A DNA stretch of 64,000 bases from Tetmemena sp. SeJ-2015 (Eukaryota; Ciliophora; Spirotrichea; Sporadotrichida; Oxytrichidae). The position numbers were made by a program, and so were the translations under genes. Within the stretch, counting starts at the first letter, position 1; every line of letters starts with the position of its first letter. Of this stretch, positions 1 through 12,800 are shown piece by piece. The stretch spans positions 62,001-126,000 of the forward strand of contig JAJKFJ010022871.1 of assembly GCA_027382625.1 (NCBI GenBank), given 5' to 3'. The notes beneath the pieces were generated by a model that worked only from the letters and a program-made list of their open reading frames with translations, ran no database searches and was not told where the DNA came from.

Positions 1-285
1 CTCTGGTTTAGGCTCATTTAGTTTATCAATAAGTAAAGTCTTTAATAACAATAAAAATCATTGGGATCTTTCCCGCTTTCATCGAAAGCGCTTTCCCACT
101 TTCCGCCTTTTTGAGATTTCTTAAGGTCAAAGATAACAAAAATTGATCTTATTGATTAGCAATTATTCAATCAACAATTAACTAATTTAAAGAATTAAAA
201 CACCAAGAATATTGCATTTTATAATGAAATAGAGTCAATTCCAATCTATCAAGAATCATTCAATAGATCCAGACCACCTTTCTCC

Positions 286-2258
286 TCAGAAAAGTTGGCT
301 AGAGAACGAACTATTTTGGGAGTGCTCCAAAAATGGACTGCCCTATTTGTTTACTTTGATTGCACTTATGTTGTGAATTTGATCCTCTTCAGATCCTGCG
401 CTTCCATAAACAGCATCTCTGACATGCCTGTTGATACTCCTGAGTACTATTTATTTATTGTGGCCATTAGTTGCCTGAGGAGGAGTTCGATTCTCCTTAT
501 CTCCATAGCTGTCTCTCTCGAAGTCGCAGAAAGCTGCCATTCCCTCTTGTCTTTCATAATTAGACTCTTGCTATTCCTCATCAGTGTCATAAATTTAGCT
601 GCGGTTGATTCCATACTGTGTTATATCGCAGCTGCTTGGTTGATCCTAGATTTCTCTCTCCAACTCCTCGAGAGTCATTGGCTTATCCTTCTTTGAGCTT
701 TTCTTTCTCATCTGTCTCTTCTTAACTCCATTTTTGGCTAGCTACTACTATTGATTCCTTGAATTTTCCTGCTGCTTCAAGTTTTAAACTTTGCTAAGAT
801 CCTTTCTCTAGGATGATATTTATTGAGCTTGATTAAGTGGCAATTTTAAGTGAAGATTCTGGGGAAGTCCTGACTTCTTCGGCATTTACTTTATTGTCAC
901 TAAATGATCAGGGTTCTCTTCCTAGAGAGGATAAAATTCTGCAGCTGTGATTACATTTTCTGGAGTTTACCCATCAGCTTCTATTAAAGAAAATTCATTT
1001 ATGTGAGCTTATTTGAGACTGATCTCTATGCCAGAGAGTTTAAGGGAGATATTTTCATTTATGCCATCTCCTCTAAATCTTTAGACTCCTCTTCTTTCTC
1101 TTTCTGGCTCCACAGCTTTAATATCTCTTTTATCAACAGTCTTAAAGAATCATTTTATTTGTTTTAGGTATAGTAAATAAAAGATGTTATTATTCTACTC
1201 TGGAGTGCTCTGATCGCTACTTGAAGGAGTAGGCTAGGTGACTGGATGGACTTGAATCGAGAAGCTGGTGGACGCTTGCTTCAGATGCTGTATCTGAAGC
1301 TACTCCTCATTTTCTCTAACCGGAGCTCCGCGATGAGTATTACATTATTGATGGATCTAATTATTGCCATTCATTCTTGATTAGTGCTATTACTACTGCT
1401 GTTTTATTAGATTCTTTACATAGTAGAGATTTTCATGTTAGTTTGAGCGGAAGTTGTTATTGTTATGGTAATGCAGCTAATTGTGATGATTTCTAGGTTG
1501 CTATTGCTGCTGATGTATCAAAGTGTTATTATCTGTTTAGATCCGATTTTTCATTACTGGCTAGGAAGCTAGCTTTTAGATAAGTAACCTCTGTTTTTAG
1601 TCTTTTTACTGAAGCTTTAGAGAAGTGGCTTCAAATCCATCCATAATTGGCATGTTGTTCAAGAACGTTCCCTATAATTGTGGGATTTAATAAAGTAAAG
1701 TTACCTTTTTTTCTCAATTTTTTCTAGCAATTCTCGACCAACAAAGAGCGTTTACAGTACCAAGTTTTAACACAGATGCAATAGCTTCGTCCTCTTTCCT
1801 CCAGGCTTTACAAAAGCAAACTAAAATTTTTGAAAAATCGGGGCTGAACGTATAATATTGTTAGAGTCATATTGTCTATCTAGCTCTTGATAGTTTAAAA
1901 TTAGGAGTAAGCGATATTTAAATTGAGTAGTGTCTAGATTCTCTATGAGAGGGAATGATTGTTTGTGGAATCTGCAGGCCCTTCGAATTCTTAATAGCTG
2001 TGAATTAATTGCCGTCATGATAAACTAATTCCAATAAGTGAGGATAAATTAACTAACCTAACAATTTTAAGCCTGTTTTTAAGTGTGAGAAGTGATGACT
2101 GAGCTTCTACCAACAGGTTACTAGTTCGACATATCTTATTAGAGGTATTGATTGTGGTAATGAAAGTGTGTGCGGTGGGTCGGATCTAATGCTTCTAGTT
2201 GGTTGCAGAATTCAGTACAGTTGTATTGAGAGCTGTTTGCATCGCTGTTTGACCCCAT
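286..2258 (-). CDS. Gln/Asn-rich protein with a receiver-domain motif (broken by introns/IESs)
   Basis: Minus-strand coding region in at least three blocks. Block one (2258 to 1659) is a 199-codon frame opening M-G-S-N-S-D. Block two, from about 1657, is in another frame and reads NNMPIMDGFEAT, the conserved loop just after the phospho-acceptor Asp of two-component receiver domains. It runs into a Gln/Asn/His-rich tract. A GT-AG intron (1198 to 1141, 58 nt) joins this to a helical Lys/Gln-rich stretch, and an acidic tail ends at TGA 286. The expected receiver aspartate is not in frame before NNMP, so an IES or intron must be removed there, or the domain is decayed. It may be one gene with the coiled-coil region upstream (2290-4292). 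Function unknown; a signalling role is inference from one motif. Confidence 0.5.
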
Positions 2259-2289
2259 TTTTGTTGATTTTCCTTAGTTTAGAGTATAA

Positions 2290-4292
2290 ATAGATAAATA
2301 AAAAACAGTTTGGAGATGGACCACAATAGTTGTTCAAAGTTTCTTGCAACTACTTGATTTTTTCTTGTAAGTTAGATGTTTTCTTCTAGAAAGAAAGATT
2401 CTCCTTAGTCAAGCGATGATACTCTGATCTGAGGAAACAGTTCTCATCGTCAAGAAGGGAAACTCTATTCTTAACACTATCTACTATATTTAAAGATACT
2501 TAAAATTCTCTATCATTAAATTTTAGCAGATAAGAATAACTGTTGCAGCTCTTCAAGCTTGTATGAGAGTACAACTGAAAGATCTTGAAAAGTTTTCTCT
2601 GATGACGTTTTAGGTTAGGAGCTGTGGCGGTCTGAGCTATGGCAAGTTGATTTAAGCATGATATCCAATACTTGAAGAAGGGCTTCCTAAAGCTGAGAAC
2701 TTCTTCAGAATATTTTCATCCTCCTCTATAATTTGCTAGCACTGGCCTATAAGTAGATCTATTATCTTCTTCATGTTCTTTTAATCCTCAACCATCTTGT
2801 GATTTTCTCTGACGACATTTGATATTTTGGTCGTATTAAGATTCTCAACTAAGGATCTATGTGGTGCTCTATATTCGCTGGTAAAGAACTGAATCTTTCT
2901 TGATAACCTTCTTTAGCCCCTCTTTCGAAAGTTGCCCAAACTTCTTCCTTATACTAACATACGTACTCTTTAAAATAAGGAATGCATGAATTTAAAAAAA
3001 TAGTCTTTCCTCTCAAGCTTATCTCTGAGTTCTTCCAGCTATTCTTCATGCATAATTTCTTGCTACTTCTCTTAGAGCTTCATTGACTGCATGATTTACT
3101 CCTTAATTAAAACCTCTGCTTCCCGAGTGAATCTTTTTCCAAAATCAGCTTTTTCAATCGCTGCTCGACACTCCAAACTCTTAAATAGAGAAGTATGTTC
3201 AAATGAAAAGTCAAAATCAATAGTCAATCTTGAGTTAATGAGAGTCTCAATTCTTGAGTAGAGTGCATCCTATTGCTTTTGCTATCTATTACGTTCTTAG
3301 AATATTTAAGTAGTCTCGTCTAATACTATAATATTAGATCCATTCTCTCCTCTCTTTTATCATTTTTAAATGAATTTAAGAAGTATGATGAATTATCTCT
3401 ATTAGATATTTTCAACAACGCTTATCCCATTAACAGGATTGATTGCTGAAATAAAAGAAGCGCTGCTTTTAAGTAGCTACTAGATTATAGATTTATTAAT
3501 CTCAATGTTCTCCTTAAGAATGGAGTTTTCCTCCAAAAGTTATTCAAACTCTTTCCTGTTAAAGTCTCTCTTCAATTACACTTGATTTTGCATGGCCTCG
3601 TTCTCAAATTTTTGATGGCCTTCTCCCAAGCAATTGTCCATCATCAATCCAAATTTTTCAAATCAGATTTCTATATTTCTTTTAAATAAAAGTACATTTT
3701 AAATCCAAAGTCTAAATCATTAGTAGCTTGACCCTTTTTGCTTGATTTAGGAGAGTTATTGAGAGATTTACGTTTGTCTGGCTGCAAGTTGTCTGATTTT
3801 TTCCTGCCTATATTGAATCTAGGAAGCAAAGAAGAGGAGGTCTTTTATTGTGGCTGGGCGTTAGTGGCATCAGGCCTTTAGTTTCCGGCTGAACTATATT
3901 TCTAAGCAGCTTAGTTGTCGTTGAAATTTTATTTCTGTATAGCAAATAAAGGCCTGTTAGGGTATATGCTAATACAATTATTTCATAGCTTAATGATTAT
4001 TATGAGTTTGTGGTGGATTCTTTCCTGAAGGAATTTGAGGCTTATCTTTGTAGGGCTGATTCTTTTGTACCTGCATTCTTGATTTCTTGCTTTAAAGGTG
4101 ATTCTAGCGTCTGCTTGTCACTTGCACCTGGAGTCTATTCGTACTTGTTTGTAGATTTAAATTTTAAGAAAGTTATTTGTAAATATAGTAAGATTTGGAT
4201 ATCTTTTGGTTATGATTTTGAGGATCAGCTCTGTTTTGGTTGTTAATAAATGATGGGCGGCCACCTTAGGTCTACTAAGGCGCGGTAGGCAT
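2290..4292 (-). CDS. Coiled-coil protein, unknown function
   Basis: Start chosen at ATG 4292 (M-P-T-A-P-Q-Q-T), followed by a basic Gln/Asn/Ser-rich N-terminal region. From about 3640 the protein is strongly helical: heptad-like Glu/Lys/Leu stretches such as QEKQQEIMHEEQLEELRDKL near 3080, and again near the C-terminal end (TSNLQEKIKQLQETL, about 2350). Frame changes near 3360, 2710 and 2480 show further introns or IESs that I did not place. One IES is placed at 3646-3709. The 3' end is not fixed: the last frame stays open to a TGA near 2215, so the gene may continue into 286-2258. No family recognised. Confidence 0.55.
3646..3709. other. IES, pointer AATCCAAA
   Basis: AATCCAAA occurs at 3646-3653 and 3702-3709. 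Removing 56 bp with one copy fuses NDLDFG to LMMDNCLGEG in one minus-strand frame; the segment itself ends in TGA in that frame. It is not GT-AG. Confidence 0.75.
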
Positions 4293-4935
4293 AATTGTGG
4301 GAACAGGCGGCTTTGACTTAGATTTGCGTGTGAATAGGTTCAACATATCTACTTCAATAATTTAGTCCTTTTAAAAAACAAATTTATTAGCTGTAGAATA
4401 TATTCTCCTTTAAAAGTAAATATTTTCAATTAAATAGATAAATATCTCTAGTGATGAATGAGTTCAATAAATGAATATGCGTTTTTGAGAGTTGTGTAAG
4501 TTTTAGGTTAGTTTCTGAGGTAATATCGCAAGCTCTTGTTTCAAAATAATACTGAAGGAGTTTAAAATACATAAATATATTCTAGTTTTGAATGAGTTGA
4601 TTTTTAAGAATCCTTTAGAAACTGTGCTCTTCTATATATTAATTCAAATTTAAATCTCAAGTATAATTCCAGATTTATATTCACCACCCATAAATAAATC
4701 AAAGTTAATTTATGGATGTAATTAAAAATGTACTACTAATTATCAACACCCTTTAATTAAATGATAAATTGGCGAATTAGTTCTTTCTTAGAATAAAACA
4801 AATTATAAAGCGCATAATCATTTTAATTTTGATCTTTCTTTTGTTAATATAGAATAAATTAAGATCTGCATCTCAAATTATAATTAAGCGTGCATGGATT
4901 CTAATCAAAGTCTGTGCTAGTAATAAAATAATAAA
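4293..4935. other. AT-rich intergenic region between divergent genes
   Basis: No open frame with protein-like composition. It separates the divergent starts at 4292 (minus) and 4936 (plus), so it probably holds both promoters. No specific motif can be named. Confidence 0.5.
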
Positions 4936-7900
4936 ATGAGAGTGAGCTCCCTAACTAAAATTATCCCACAGCCGGAGTTAAACTTGAACTGCTCCTTGCC
5001 TTTCCTGTTTACCAAAAATTTTAAACCCACAGACTTTTAAAATGAGAGGAGCATGATTGTTTCAAACGAGGAGGGGTTGGTGAAAAGAAATATGGCACGA
5101 AGATAGTACCACTCATTCAAAGGAGATAGAGTGGCTGTATAGCAAGCTCATGCCTGAAATATGTTGCCAAGTACATATACAAGTCAAGATAAATATGCAT
5201 AATAACCTAGTAACCCACAAAAAATGGGAGAATAACTTCATTTAAGATAATTTGAAATTTATTGTTTTAGAGTAGATGTTAGTCAACAATTTTCCCCAAT
5301 TCATATCTCTAATAATCAAATTTTAAATAAAATTTTATATATTTATAATAAAGTCAAAGCTTCAGATTTAAGAAACTTTCACGGCTTTCAGACTTAGTCT
5401 TACAAAACAAAGAAGCTGAGAGCAGCCTTTGAAATTAATAGACAAGATGCAAAAATATAAAACTGTAGTACAGATTGGCATGAAGATTAGTCTATTGCTT
5501 AATTAAAACAAGCAAATTAAAAAAAATTGATTTAAAAAAAAAATAAAACGATTTTTATAATAGAATCATAATGTTAAATGTCTTTTTAAAATAGTTCGTT
5601 CATCAAGTTGCATGAAATATAAATTTATCTTTGGATTAAAGTAGTAATTACACCAATCGTTAGACAAGAAAACTGATTCATTTCAACTAGATAAAACTTA
5701 AATTCCTCTAAACCCTTAATCTATTTAACATAAATTGGTTAAATTTAATCTCGTTACCACAAAATATATTAAAGCTAGGCTTTACTCGAGGGTGAAACTT
5801 TCTCAAATATAGGCTAATGAGCACTTGATAAAGCAATTTAGAACAAAATCTCTATTTATTTAAGGGTTTTAAAAAGAATAGTTTATAATCTTTAGTGGAT
5901 CTTGACCTTGACAAAAATAGCGGCAATTAGAGCCATGCTCAGGCTAGCCAACTCAATAAAAACAGCTCCTCCATTCTCTAGATGATAGATTTTAAAAAGT
6001 TTAATTTTAAATAGACCTCAGCCCTAAAAACTACACAAAGAGCTTTGATAGTTCAGTTTAAATGACAAATAACAGAAGCCTTGCTCATTTATTAAAGATA
6101 ATTTCGTAAATTTTTTAGTAAATTTACAGAAAACTAAGTTCATAGAGGGTAAAATACAGGAGCAAATGGAATTACAAGAAAGAAAAAAGTTTGATTCACT
6201 TCAAAGACTCAAATACCTCAAGCTTAGTCGACAAGTCAAATATCAAATTACATATTTTAATGTTACTTATAATAAAATACTTTCTGCAACCAAGATAAAA
6301 TCAAGATTTATTTAATAACTATTGCAAAATATAATTTTTTGGCAAAATTCATTATGAGAATTGATAAATGAAATTTAGATTAAATTTTGCCTTCTTTTAT
6401 TTAATTTGTTATTTGAGAATATTAGAATTAATTAAAAGTGAGCACAGTAAATATCAATCCTGAAATAGGGTAACTCTCGCCTACTCAAATGATTAGATAA
6501 GGTGAAGTGTCTCGGAAATACCTCCACCAATAAAGAAGCAATCAAAGATCTAATTATAATAATTTTAATTAAGATAGCAGAAGGAGGAAGTCAACTCAAA
6601 ACTCAAGGAAGAAAGAGATCTTAGCAAACTAAGAAGCGATTCTCAGAGCTTCTTATTTTAGTAGTCACTCCAGAAAAGCATAAAAGGCTCTTTGCCAAAT
6701 TTTAACTTCATAAGCAACTAAAGTCATAAGAAAACTGAGTAAGATGATAATAGACAAGCCCTCATTCAATACCTTAAGATTGTGCTAGAGTAGCATGAAG
6801 CCTAGAAAGCCAAAAATTAGCAAGATACCAAGATTAAGGAGCACAACAAAGTATATTTTAAACATCATTTTCAAAGTGAGTCAGGAGGAGCGCAAAGGGG
6901 ATAAATCAGTAGAGACTCATCATTTAAAATAAGAGGCAGTGATAACTAGTATTGATGATATCTCTGAAGTATCACCTATTGCATTTAATTGCTTTCTTTG
7001 TTTTAAAGAGAACTCCACTTCCTCAAACAGCAAAGCAAATTACAGCAAAATAATAACTAGTTAAAAGCAAAACCTTAAAGCCACCTCTAAATTTCACAGA
7101 AAGAGCAACCCACCCGTAAACTATGAAACTCAAAAACTCAACTTTCCAATAATAGCTAGTATACCTAATAAAGGTTCGAATAAAGGTACTCCTAAAAGGA
7201 TGTCTCACAAAAATTCACCAATTAGACTTAACTTGGATATGGAGGCCATTTTTTGTTGTTGATTATTTGTTGGAGGCTTATCAGTTTATGTCAGCTCCAA
7301 TGAGAAGTCCAAGAGAAGATTAAAACCTTAGCCAATCAAATGTCACAGAAGAGGATTATAAGAACTCTCCAATAAGCAGCCTTCTAAATAAAATGGAAGC
7401 AAGTGGACATAGCTAATCTCCAGTAGCTGCTACTGCTGCTGTACAGAAGAATTCAAAACACAAAAGAAGATACAGGCAGAGTCAAAGAAAAAGTCAAAGT
7501 TTTAATAAGATCCAAGCGTTTCCATAACCTAAGAATAAAGTTTAGGTCATTTATATATTAGATTTAGGAATAAAAGGAACGAAGATAGCAATTAGTTCAA
7601 TGAAGACGCAGCGAATAGATTATCTAGCAATGAGACTCTTCTCTAATCTAAATATTAGGATGATACAGGTAGAAGTAATCACTATATCTTTAATTTTTTA
7701 ATTGATCATAAGACTGAAGAGGTATTAAGAGGAAAAGCAATATCTTCTCTCTTTTAAAAGCAAAATATTAAAAAATCTGAGCACTAAAGTGAAATTGAAA
7801 ACCCTGTAATTCCCCATCCATAAACTCTTATTGAAGAAGTAATTTCATATTTTATTTAATTTTTAAAGTCTCTTTGATGAAGAGTTCCTCTAGATTTAGA

Positions 7901-10004
7901 AATAAGATTCGAGCTCAACAGCTTTCATAGCTGAACTTATCGAATACTTCACAAATGAGTCTCTTCGAATAATCTCCTTAGTACTCCTCACCAGAAATAA
8001 TAGACCACCAATTTTTTAAGCATCAAGTGACTTTTGGAGGGAGCTAGCTTAACTTATCAAATCTTTATCCCTTTAGAGTTCAGGTTAATAGAGACACAAA
8101 TTAGCAGGGAAATTAAAACCCTGAAAGCAGATAGGATGCAAAATCTCCTAACTATGTAAAAGGAACTGTCATAGCTGAGGAAAGTCTATTTTCTTAAGGA
8201 GGTTCTAATAACGGAAAATCTAAACTGACTTTGCACTAAGTTTAAGTAGATTTGCATAGGTAGGCTTTTTTCAAAAAAGTGGAGAAATATAAATAGTTTG
8301 TCCTACCCTATCTACATAATTATGCTTTATTTATTCTGTGATGTAATATGTATCTTGTTAATCTTGAACATGAATCATCTAATTTACTTGAAACTCAATC
8401 GCCAGGCAAAGAGAGAAAAATTTCGCCCTTAAATCCTCACATCTCACTTGAGAAGTTCAAAGACTATTCTCTTGAGAGCAAAGTCTACAAGTTCTTACCC
8501 TAGCATGTAACTGAGCTTCAACTTAAGGTGCAGAGAGCTTATTCTCCTAAAAAGCAAACTTAATAATCATAGCATATTTTATGATAAAAGCAAGATCCAA
8601 GGAATAACGAGAATATCAATATGTAGGAAAGTTAAATTAAAAAGAGGCCAAGGGCTGCTTAGAGCTAAGACTTTACAGCATTTGCTAAGGAAGTCATATT
8701 TGAGAATGGAGGTATTAAATAGGGAGGAGGAGGTGGCAACAAACCTTAAAATAATCCTAAGTTCATTACTCCCTTTTAAGCAATTGAAAAGGAACGCCAA
8801 ATATCAAAACTCAAAAAGCTGTAATAACAATTGAGGCTAGATCTTCATCGAAATTACTTTATATATTTTTCATGCGCAAAATTAAGATGGCAACAATTTA
8901 GAACTAAGGTTGAACCAAATTTTGAGCTCCGAATAGATAAGTCCAACAAGCAGAGCTAAACGAAAGCACACATCGTCAGTAGTGAGTTTGATATAGAGTA
9001 CCGAGCCATTAAGCATTAGCCAATTAAAGAATAGAGAAATAATTATACTCTTTTAATAAAGAGAGAAAGTATGGCTCAGCTAGATTACTACTTGGCCTCT
9101 TCGTCTTACGATCATTGCACTTGTAAAAAGACTGAGAGAAATAGCTCCGAGGATAGACAAGCAAATGCTATGGTGCTTTCAGAGAGTTAGCTTGACTTAG
9201 TGCCTAGGGGAAGGCATTGTGACTTAATCCTTTTTAAAGATTAACTTGAATTGTATTAAAATTGTCATAAATGCGGAGGAGGCACTCACTTGCACTTACC
9301 ATCGCCTACCTATCTGAGATAGAATTCTTAAGATTATAGCTGAGAATTTAATAAAAAGAGAATTAAATTAGATATTAAATTAAAATGGAATAAATGAGTG
9401 ACTGTTGAAGTGTGTCAGATATAAATAATAATTAGAACATTCGATTCATCATGAAATTCTAAGAACTTTTCATCCTTGCAACTTTTGTGTGGGAGCGGTC
9501 ACTACAGTCTTATAAGAGACACAAGTTAAGTAGAAGCTGATGTCCATAATTAAAATTCATGCGCTCTTCAGATCTCGCTGCTGAGAAATGCTGCGAAGAT
9601 GATCAAAGAAGAAACCCATATTAATTTTTGCTAAGCTATCGAACAAGCTGCAGATCAGGGGGTGAATCTGTGATTTCAACTATCATCATTTCGCAACTCT
9701 TCATTTATTATTTTAACCAATCACCGATTTTAATTAAAATTCCTACTCTAGTCTTAAGATGAGGATTATTTTTTAAGGCTAATAGTTCAGCAGACCACAG
9801 ATCTAAAAATAAATCAGTCACCTCTAAAGTCAGATAAAATAGAGTCACTCCCAAGGATTCTCCTGGCATAAGAGAGTCTAAATTTGTGATTTTCTTAAGA
9901 ATATATTTTAGTCAGTGATGTCCAAGTATGCAAATAAGATAACGATTGGAGATTTGGAAAGGCAGAAAGATCCTGATGTTACCACTTCAAACGAGTTAAA
10001 TTGA
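4936..10004 (+). CDS. Large unknown protein with Cys/His-rich C-terminal part
   Basis: A series of plus-strand blocks in consistent Gln/Asn/Ser-rich style. The opening ATG at 4936 gives M-R-V-S-S-L-T-K. Later blocks lie near 5890, 6130, 6440-6960, 7010-8330, 8360-8580, 8585-9340 and 9780-10004, ending T-T-S-N-E-L-N-stop. Two IESs are placed (7240, 7534); others are needed near 7850, 8330, 8580 and 9340. The C-terminal part has possible metal ligands: a HCTCKK cluster near 9115, then CHKCGGGTHLH near 9265 and HPCNFC near 9475. No known zinc-finger family fits the spacing. About 1,300-1,500 residues if it is a single gene. The join between 4936-5160 and 5890 crosses AT-rich DNA and is the weakest part; it could be two genes. 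Function unknown. Confidence 0.5.
7240..7277. other. IES, pointer TGGAGGC
   Basis: TGGAGGC at 7240-7246 and 7271-7277. Excision of 31 bp removes an in-frame TGA and joins NLDMEA to YQFMSAPM without a shift. Confidence 0.85.
7534..7574. other. IES, pointer AATAAA
   Basis: AATAAA at 7534-7539 and 7569-7574. Excision of 35 bp gives PQPKNKRNEDSNQF and shifts the reading into the downstream open frame. Confidence 0.75.
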
Positions 10005-10109
10005 TAATTAATTTATCTTTAATTTATGAATATGCTCTTCTTTATTTGTTCCGTAAATTTTGAATATATTACGAGCCAACTTTGTTATTAAATTTATCTA
10101 TCATATTAA

Positions 10110-11157
10110 GTAACTGAAAGGATTACTCCTACTTAACTGAAAGCAGCTTAAAAGTAGACCTCTAAATAAAACTTGCACTCTAATAATTTATAGAACCCCC
10201 ACCACCATAAACATCACTCGAATCACAGTTAACAGTAAAATAGCCCAACTAAGTCAGTATCAAATACTCTCCATTTCTTTATAATTGTTAATAATTTGTT
10301 CTTACATCTATATCCATGCAGAAAAGAAAAGTGGTGGTGCAGAAATAATTAAAAGAAGAGCCAGCAAGGTAGCAATAAACCCAAGTTAACACATCAAATT
10401 AGCACATAATAAGAAAGAGCAACACCACCAAAAAGCTGTTCTCAATTTTGACATGAAGCAGCTTCTCAAAGAAGATCGAAGGAGTTCTTCATAAAAGAGT
10501 TTATTTCAAAAACTGTCAGATGGAATTAGCTAAATGATCAAAAGAAGAGTGCGCAAGACCTAGGCTGAACTTGATAGAGAAAGAATTGTCGAAGACCCTT
10601 TTAGTTTGCTAAAGGATTATAATATTATCAAAGTATATTAGAGATGTTATAAAATGCTCAGGCAAAAAGTCAGAATTAATCAGTAAAGGAAAGAGAGCGA
10701 AGTAAGCATTAACTATGGCAACAAATCAGATAAAAAGAACATGTCTCCCCAAAAATCTGAGATCTAATACCCAAACTCTCATTAATATTTCTGTCTTTCA
10801 ATTATCATCGAATAAATGAGGAAATAGGATAGGCAGGATAAGTTGATGAACTCTTTCAAGCATTGCAGGAAAATTAAATTGACATCAATCTACTCGCGAA
10901 TGCTTTTGCTCAAGCCTCTTTTGAACAGAATGAAGTTATTTTTAAGTTTAAATATTTATGAAGCTTTTGAAGAAGAGAGCAAAGAAGAAAATATGCTCGT
11001 TAAAAGGATTACTTCCAACTTCGGAGTAGGGAAAAGTTCTAATCAATATCATTCTGCAGTTTCAAAATAGAAGAGTAATCTCGGATAATCTCCCATAAAA
11101 GGTAAATTAAGAGTATATTAGTAGTCATTCAATTTAATTTAGATAAAAAGTCTTTGA
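10110..11157 (+). CDS. Basic helical protein, unknown function
   Basis: From about 10323 to TGA 11155 a single plus frame stays open for about 275 codons through many TAA/TAG codons. It is rich in Lys/Arg, with stretches such as MKQLLKEDRRSSSQK and LFQKLSDGISQMIKRRVRK, then KVYQRCYKMLRQKV, and a hydrophobic amphipathic region around 10880-10960 (SRMLLLKPLLNRMKLFLSL). A His/Asn/Gln-rich segment in another frame (10110-10290, NPHHHKHHSNHSQQQ) is probably the N-terminal exon, joined by an AT-rich intron ending near CATGCAG at 10322. No start codon could be fixed. The repeated Tyr-x-x-Cys/Met-Leu-Arg pattern faintly recalls IQ-type helices, but this is not secure. Confidence 0.55.
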
Positions 11158-11436
11158 GGTCATAATCCAGTCGCAAAAAAATAGAGGGAGATTTGCATAA
11201 GCTAGTTGGATGGGAAGACGATAATTGATTGGATAAATGAAGGATAAAGTTTATCAATACTTTAAAGAAATTTTATAGTTGTCTTAGAAATATTTAAGAA
11301 TATTTAAGCTTAATTTATGAATTTTTTCTCTCTAATCACTTATAAATTTTGTTCTGCACCGCGTAATTAACACATCCTCTTATCGCAAGGTCTTTGCAAG
11401 TCACCAAATTAATTTGTATCTACTCTAGTAGCACTT

Positions 11437-12800
11437 TCAAGCAACCCTTGTTTTGAGCTAAACTTAGATCAAGTTTAAATTCTCATATGACTTTACTAAC
11501 ATACGATAAAATTGGTTTACATCGATGAACTTCTGTTTGATTGAATCATATTCTGGGTCTTCAAAAATGAATTACATTGCTTAAATTACACTCGCATTTA
11601 AGAAAATTCCGCCAGTGCATAAGGTTAGCACAGCTTAGTCAGCGACATACTTGGCTAGATAATCAAGAAATTGAGAGCATACTTAAATACAGAGAGGGTC
11701 TTTTCTCTCTTTAGCATAAAAAGTGATTTCTTCAGGAGTAGGAAGCTTCACTTATTGAGTTCCCTCCACTTATTCATCATCAGCTGGGAAAACTATTTCT
11801 TTGTCTTTTAAGATTGGGCAGGTATCCTAGGTAAACTAAATATTTCTACTTCACTAATACAGATCTTCATTCTTTTCAAGTAAGTTTATACTTATCTTTA
11901 TTTTCTTGGCTGAGAGTGGCTATGAACTCCAAAATCAAGGGCAAGCCTAGTCCTGCCAAAGGAATCGAAATATGTGCGAAGGTTATATTCTTTCTATGCA
12001 AGAACTAGAAAAATTTCCTGTCATTATTGTTATATAACTGCATATGTGCTAAATAAAAGTTCTTATAAAAATTAAGTCCATAAATGTAAAATTTTGTTTC
12101 TAAAGAACTATAAGAAAATTTGATGCGAAGCAGCCTTCACTTGGGTAATGATGAAAAGGTAATCCATCTGGGTCTGGCCATCATGCACTAGCCTAGTCCA
12201 GTTCCCACTCCAATAATTACCCTGCATTTGTCTTCTACTTTAGGACTGTCAATCTTTAGCTCCTCTTTTTCCTCTTCTTATTCATCTTGTGCTTGCACTT
12301 TATCTCTTGGACTATAAATTTTAAGTAAATGCTCTGGACCGATATTAACTATGCCATAACCATTAGCTGAATAGTCGTTTAGCAATTTACAATAAGGAAT
12401 GCCTAACTTCTCTTATAATTAGGCCACTGAAACTGTTTCCCAGTGAGGGATGTCTGCTGTTATCATGCACTCCCCTTTTTAATTCACAGGGCCGGCTATT
12501 GATATCACACACAGTTTGATCATTTCTCTTTTAATGTCCTAATTTGATTGGTTTAATCATACTTATCTTATAAATCAATTATAGGTTTGCTAGTGTTTCT
12601 TAAATAAAGGCTTCTAATTCCTCATGTGGTTGTGAAGTTCGTTCAGTAGGGATGTGCTTGTAATTGTAAGTTTCATAATTTTCATAGATCTCCACTCCGC
12701 ACTCATTTTTGCTAAAGTTCAGTCCTAAGAAATGAAGCCTGCTGTTGGTTCCACCTAGATCAGCTGAAATCATGTAAACCTTATTCAGTGAGCGTTCCAT
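11437..12800 (-). CDS. glk: Glucokinase, bacterial (Glk) type, copy 1
   Basis: Phosphorylates glucose with ATP at the entry to glycolysis; expected to be cytosolic. Start at ATG 12800. Motifs in order: phosphate-1 loop SADLGGTNSRLHF (residues about 12-24), ISIAGPVNQKGE, LLNDYSANGYGI (sugar-binding Asn-Asp), adenosine-side GVGTGLGQ, then HYPSEG, and near the C-terminus VLTLCTGGIFLNASV. The HYPSEG block is in a different frame from GVGTGLGQ, so a tiny IES, a frameshift or a sequence error lies near 12190. IESs at 12543 and 11823 are placed; a third, near 12050-12130, must join CFAS to HMQLYNN. An acidic Glu-rich insert (about 12270-12300) is unlike bacterial Glk. Copy 2 follows in tandem on the same strand. 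Confidence 0.85.
11823..11896. other. IES in glucokinase 1, pointer TATC
   Basis: TATC at 11823-11826 and 11893-11896. Excision of 70 bp joins QENKD to TCPILKDKEIVF on the minus strand. A GT-AG reading of the same segment gives the wrong frame. Confidence 0.7.
12543..12589. other. IES in glucokinase 1, pointer TTTG
   Basis: TTTG at 12543-12546 and 12586-12589. Excision of 43 bp joins FIQETLAN to QDIKREMIKLCVISIAG, the expected helix before the IAGP motif. Confidence 0.75.

Noticed and set aside
295..696. 133-codon plus-strand ORF in the standard code
   Set aside because: It lies antisense to a better minus-strand frame with Gln-coded TAA/TAG and low-complexity protein composition; treated as a shadow.
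7023..7208. Minus ORF over the 7.0-kb region, and similarly 8579-8800
   Set aside because: Plus-strand frames there are longer and protein-like, and are linked by the IES at 7240; the minus ORFs are shadows.
7832..7883. Possible IES with pointer TGAAGA
   Set aside because: The repeat is real, but excision leads into a frame that looks worse than the neighbouring one (SLFEQSPQYSSPEIIDH); not secure.
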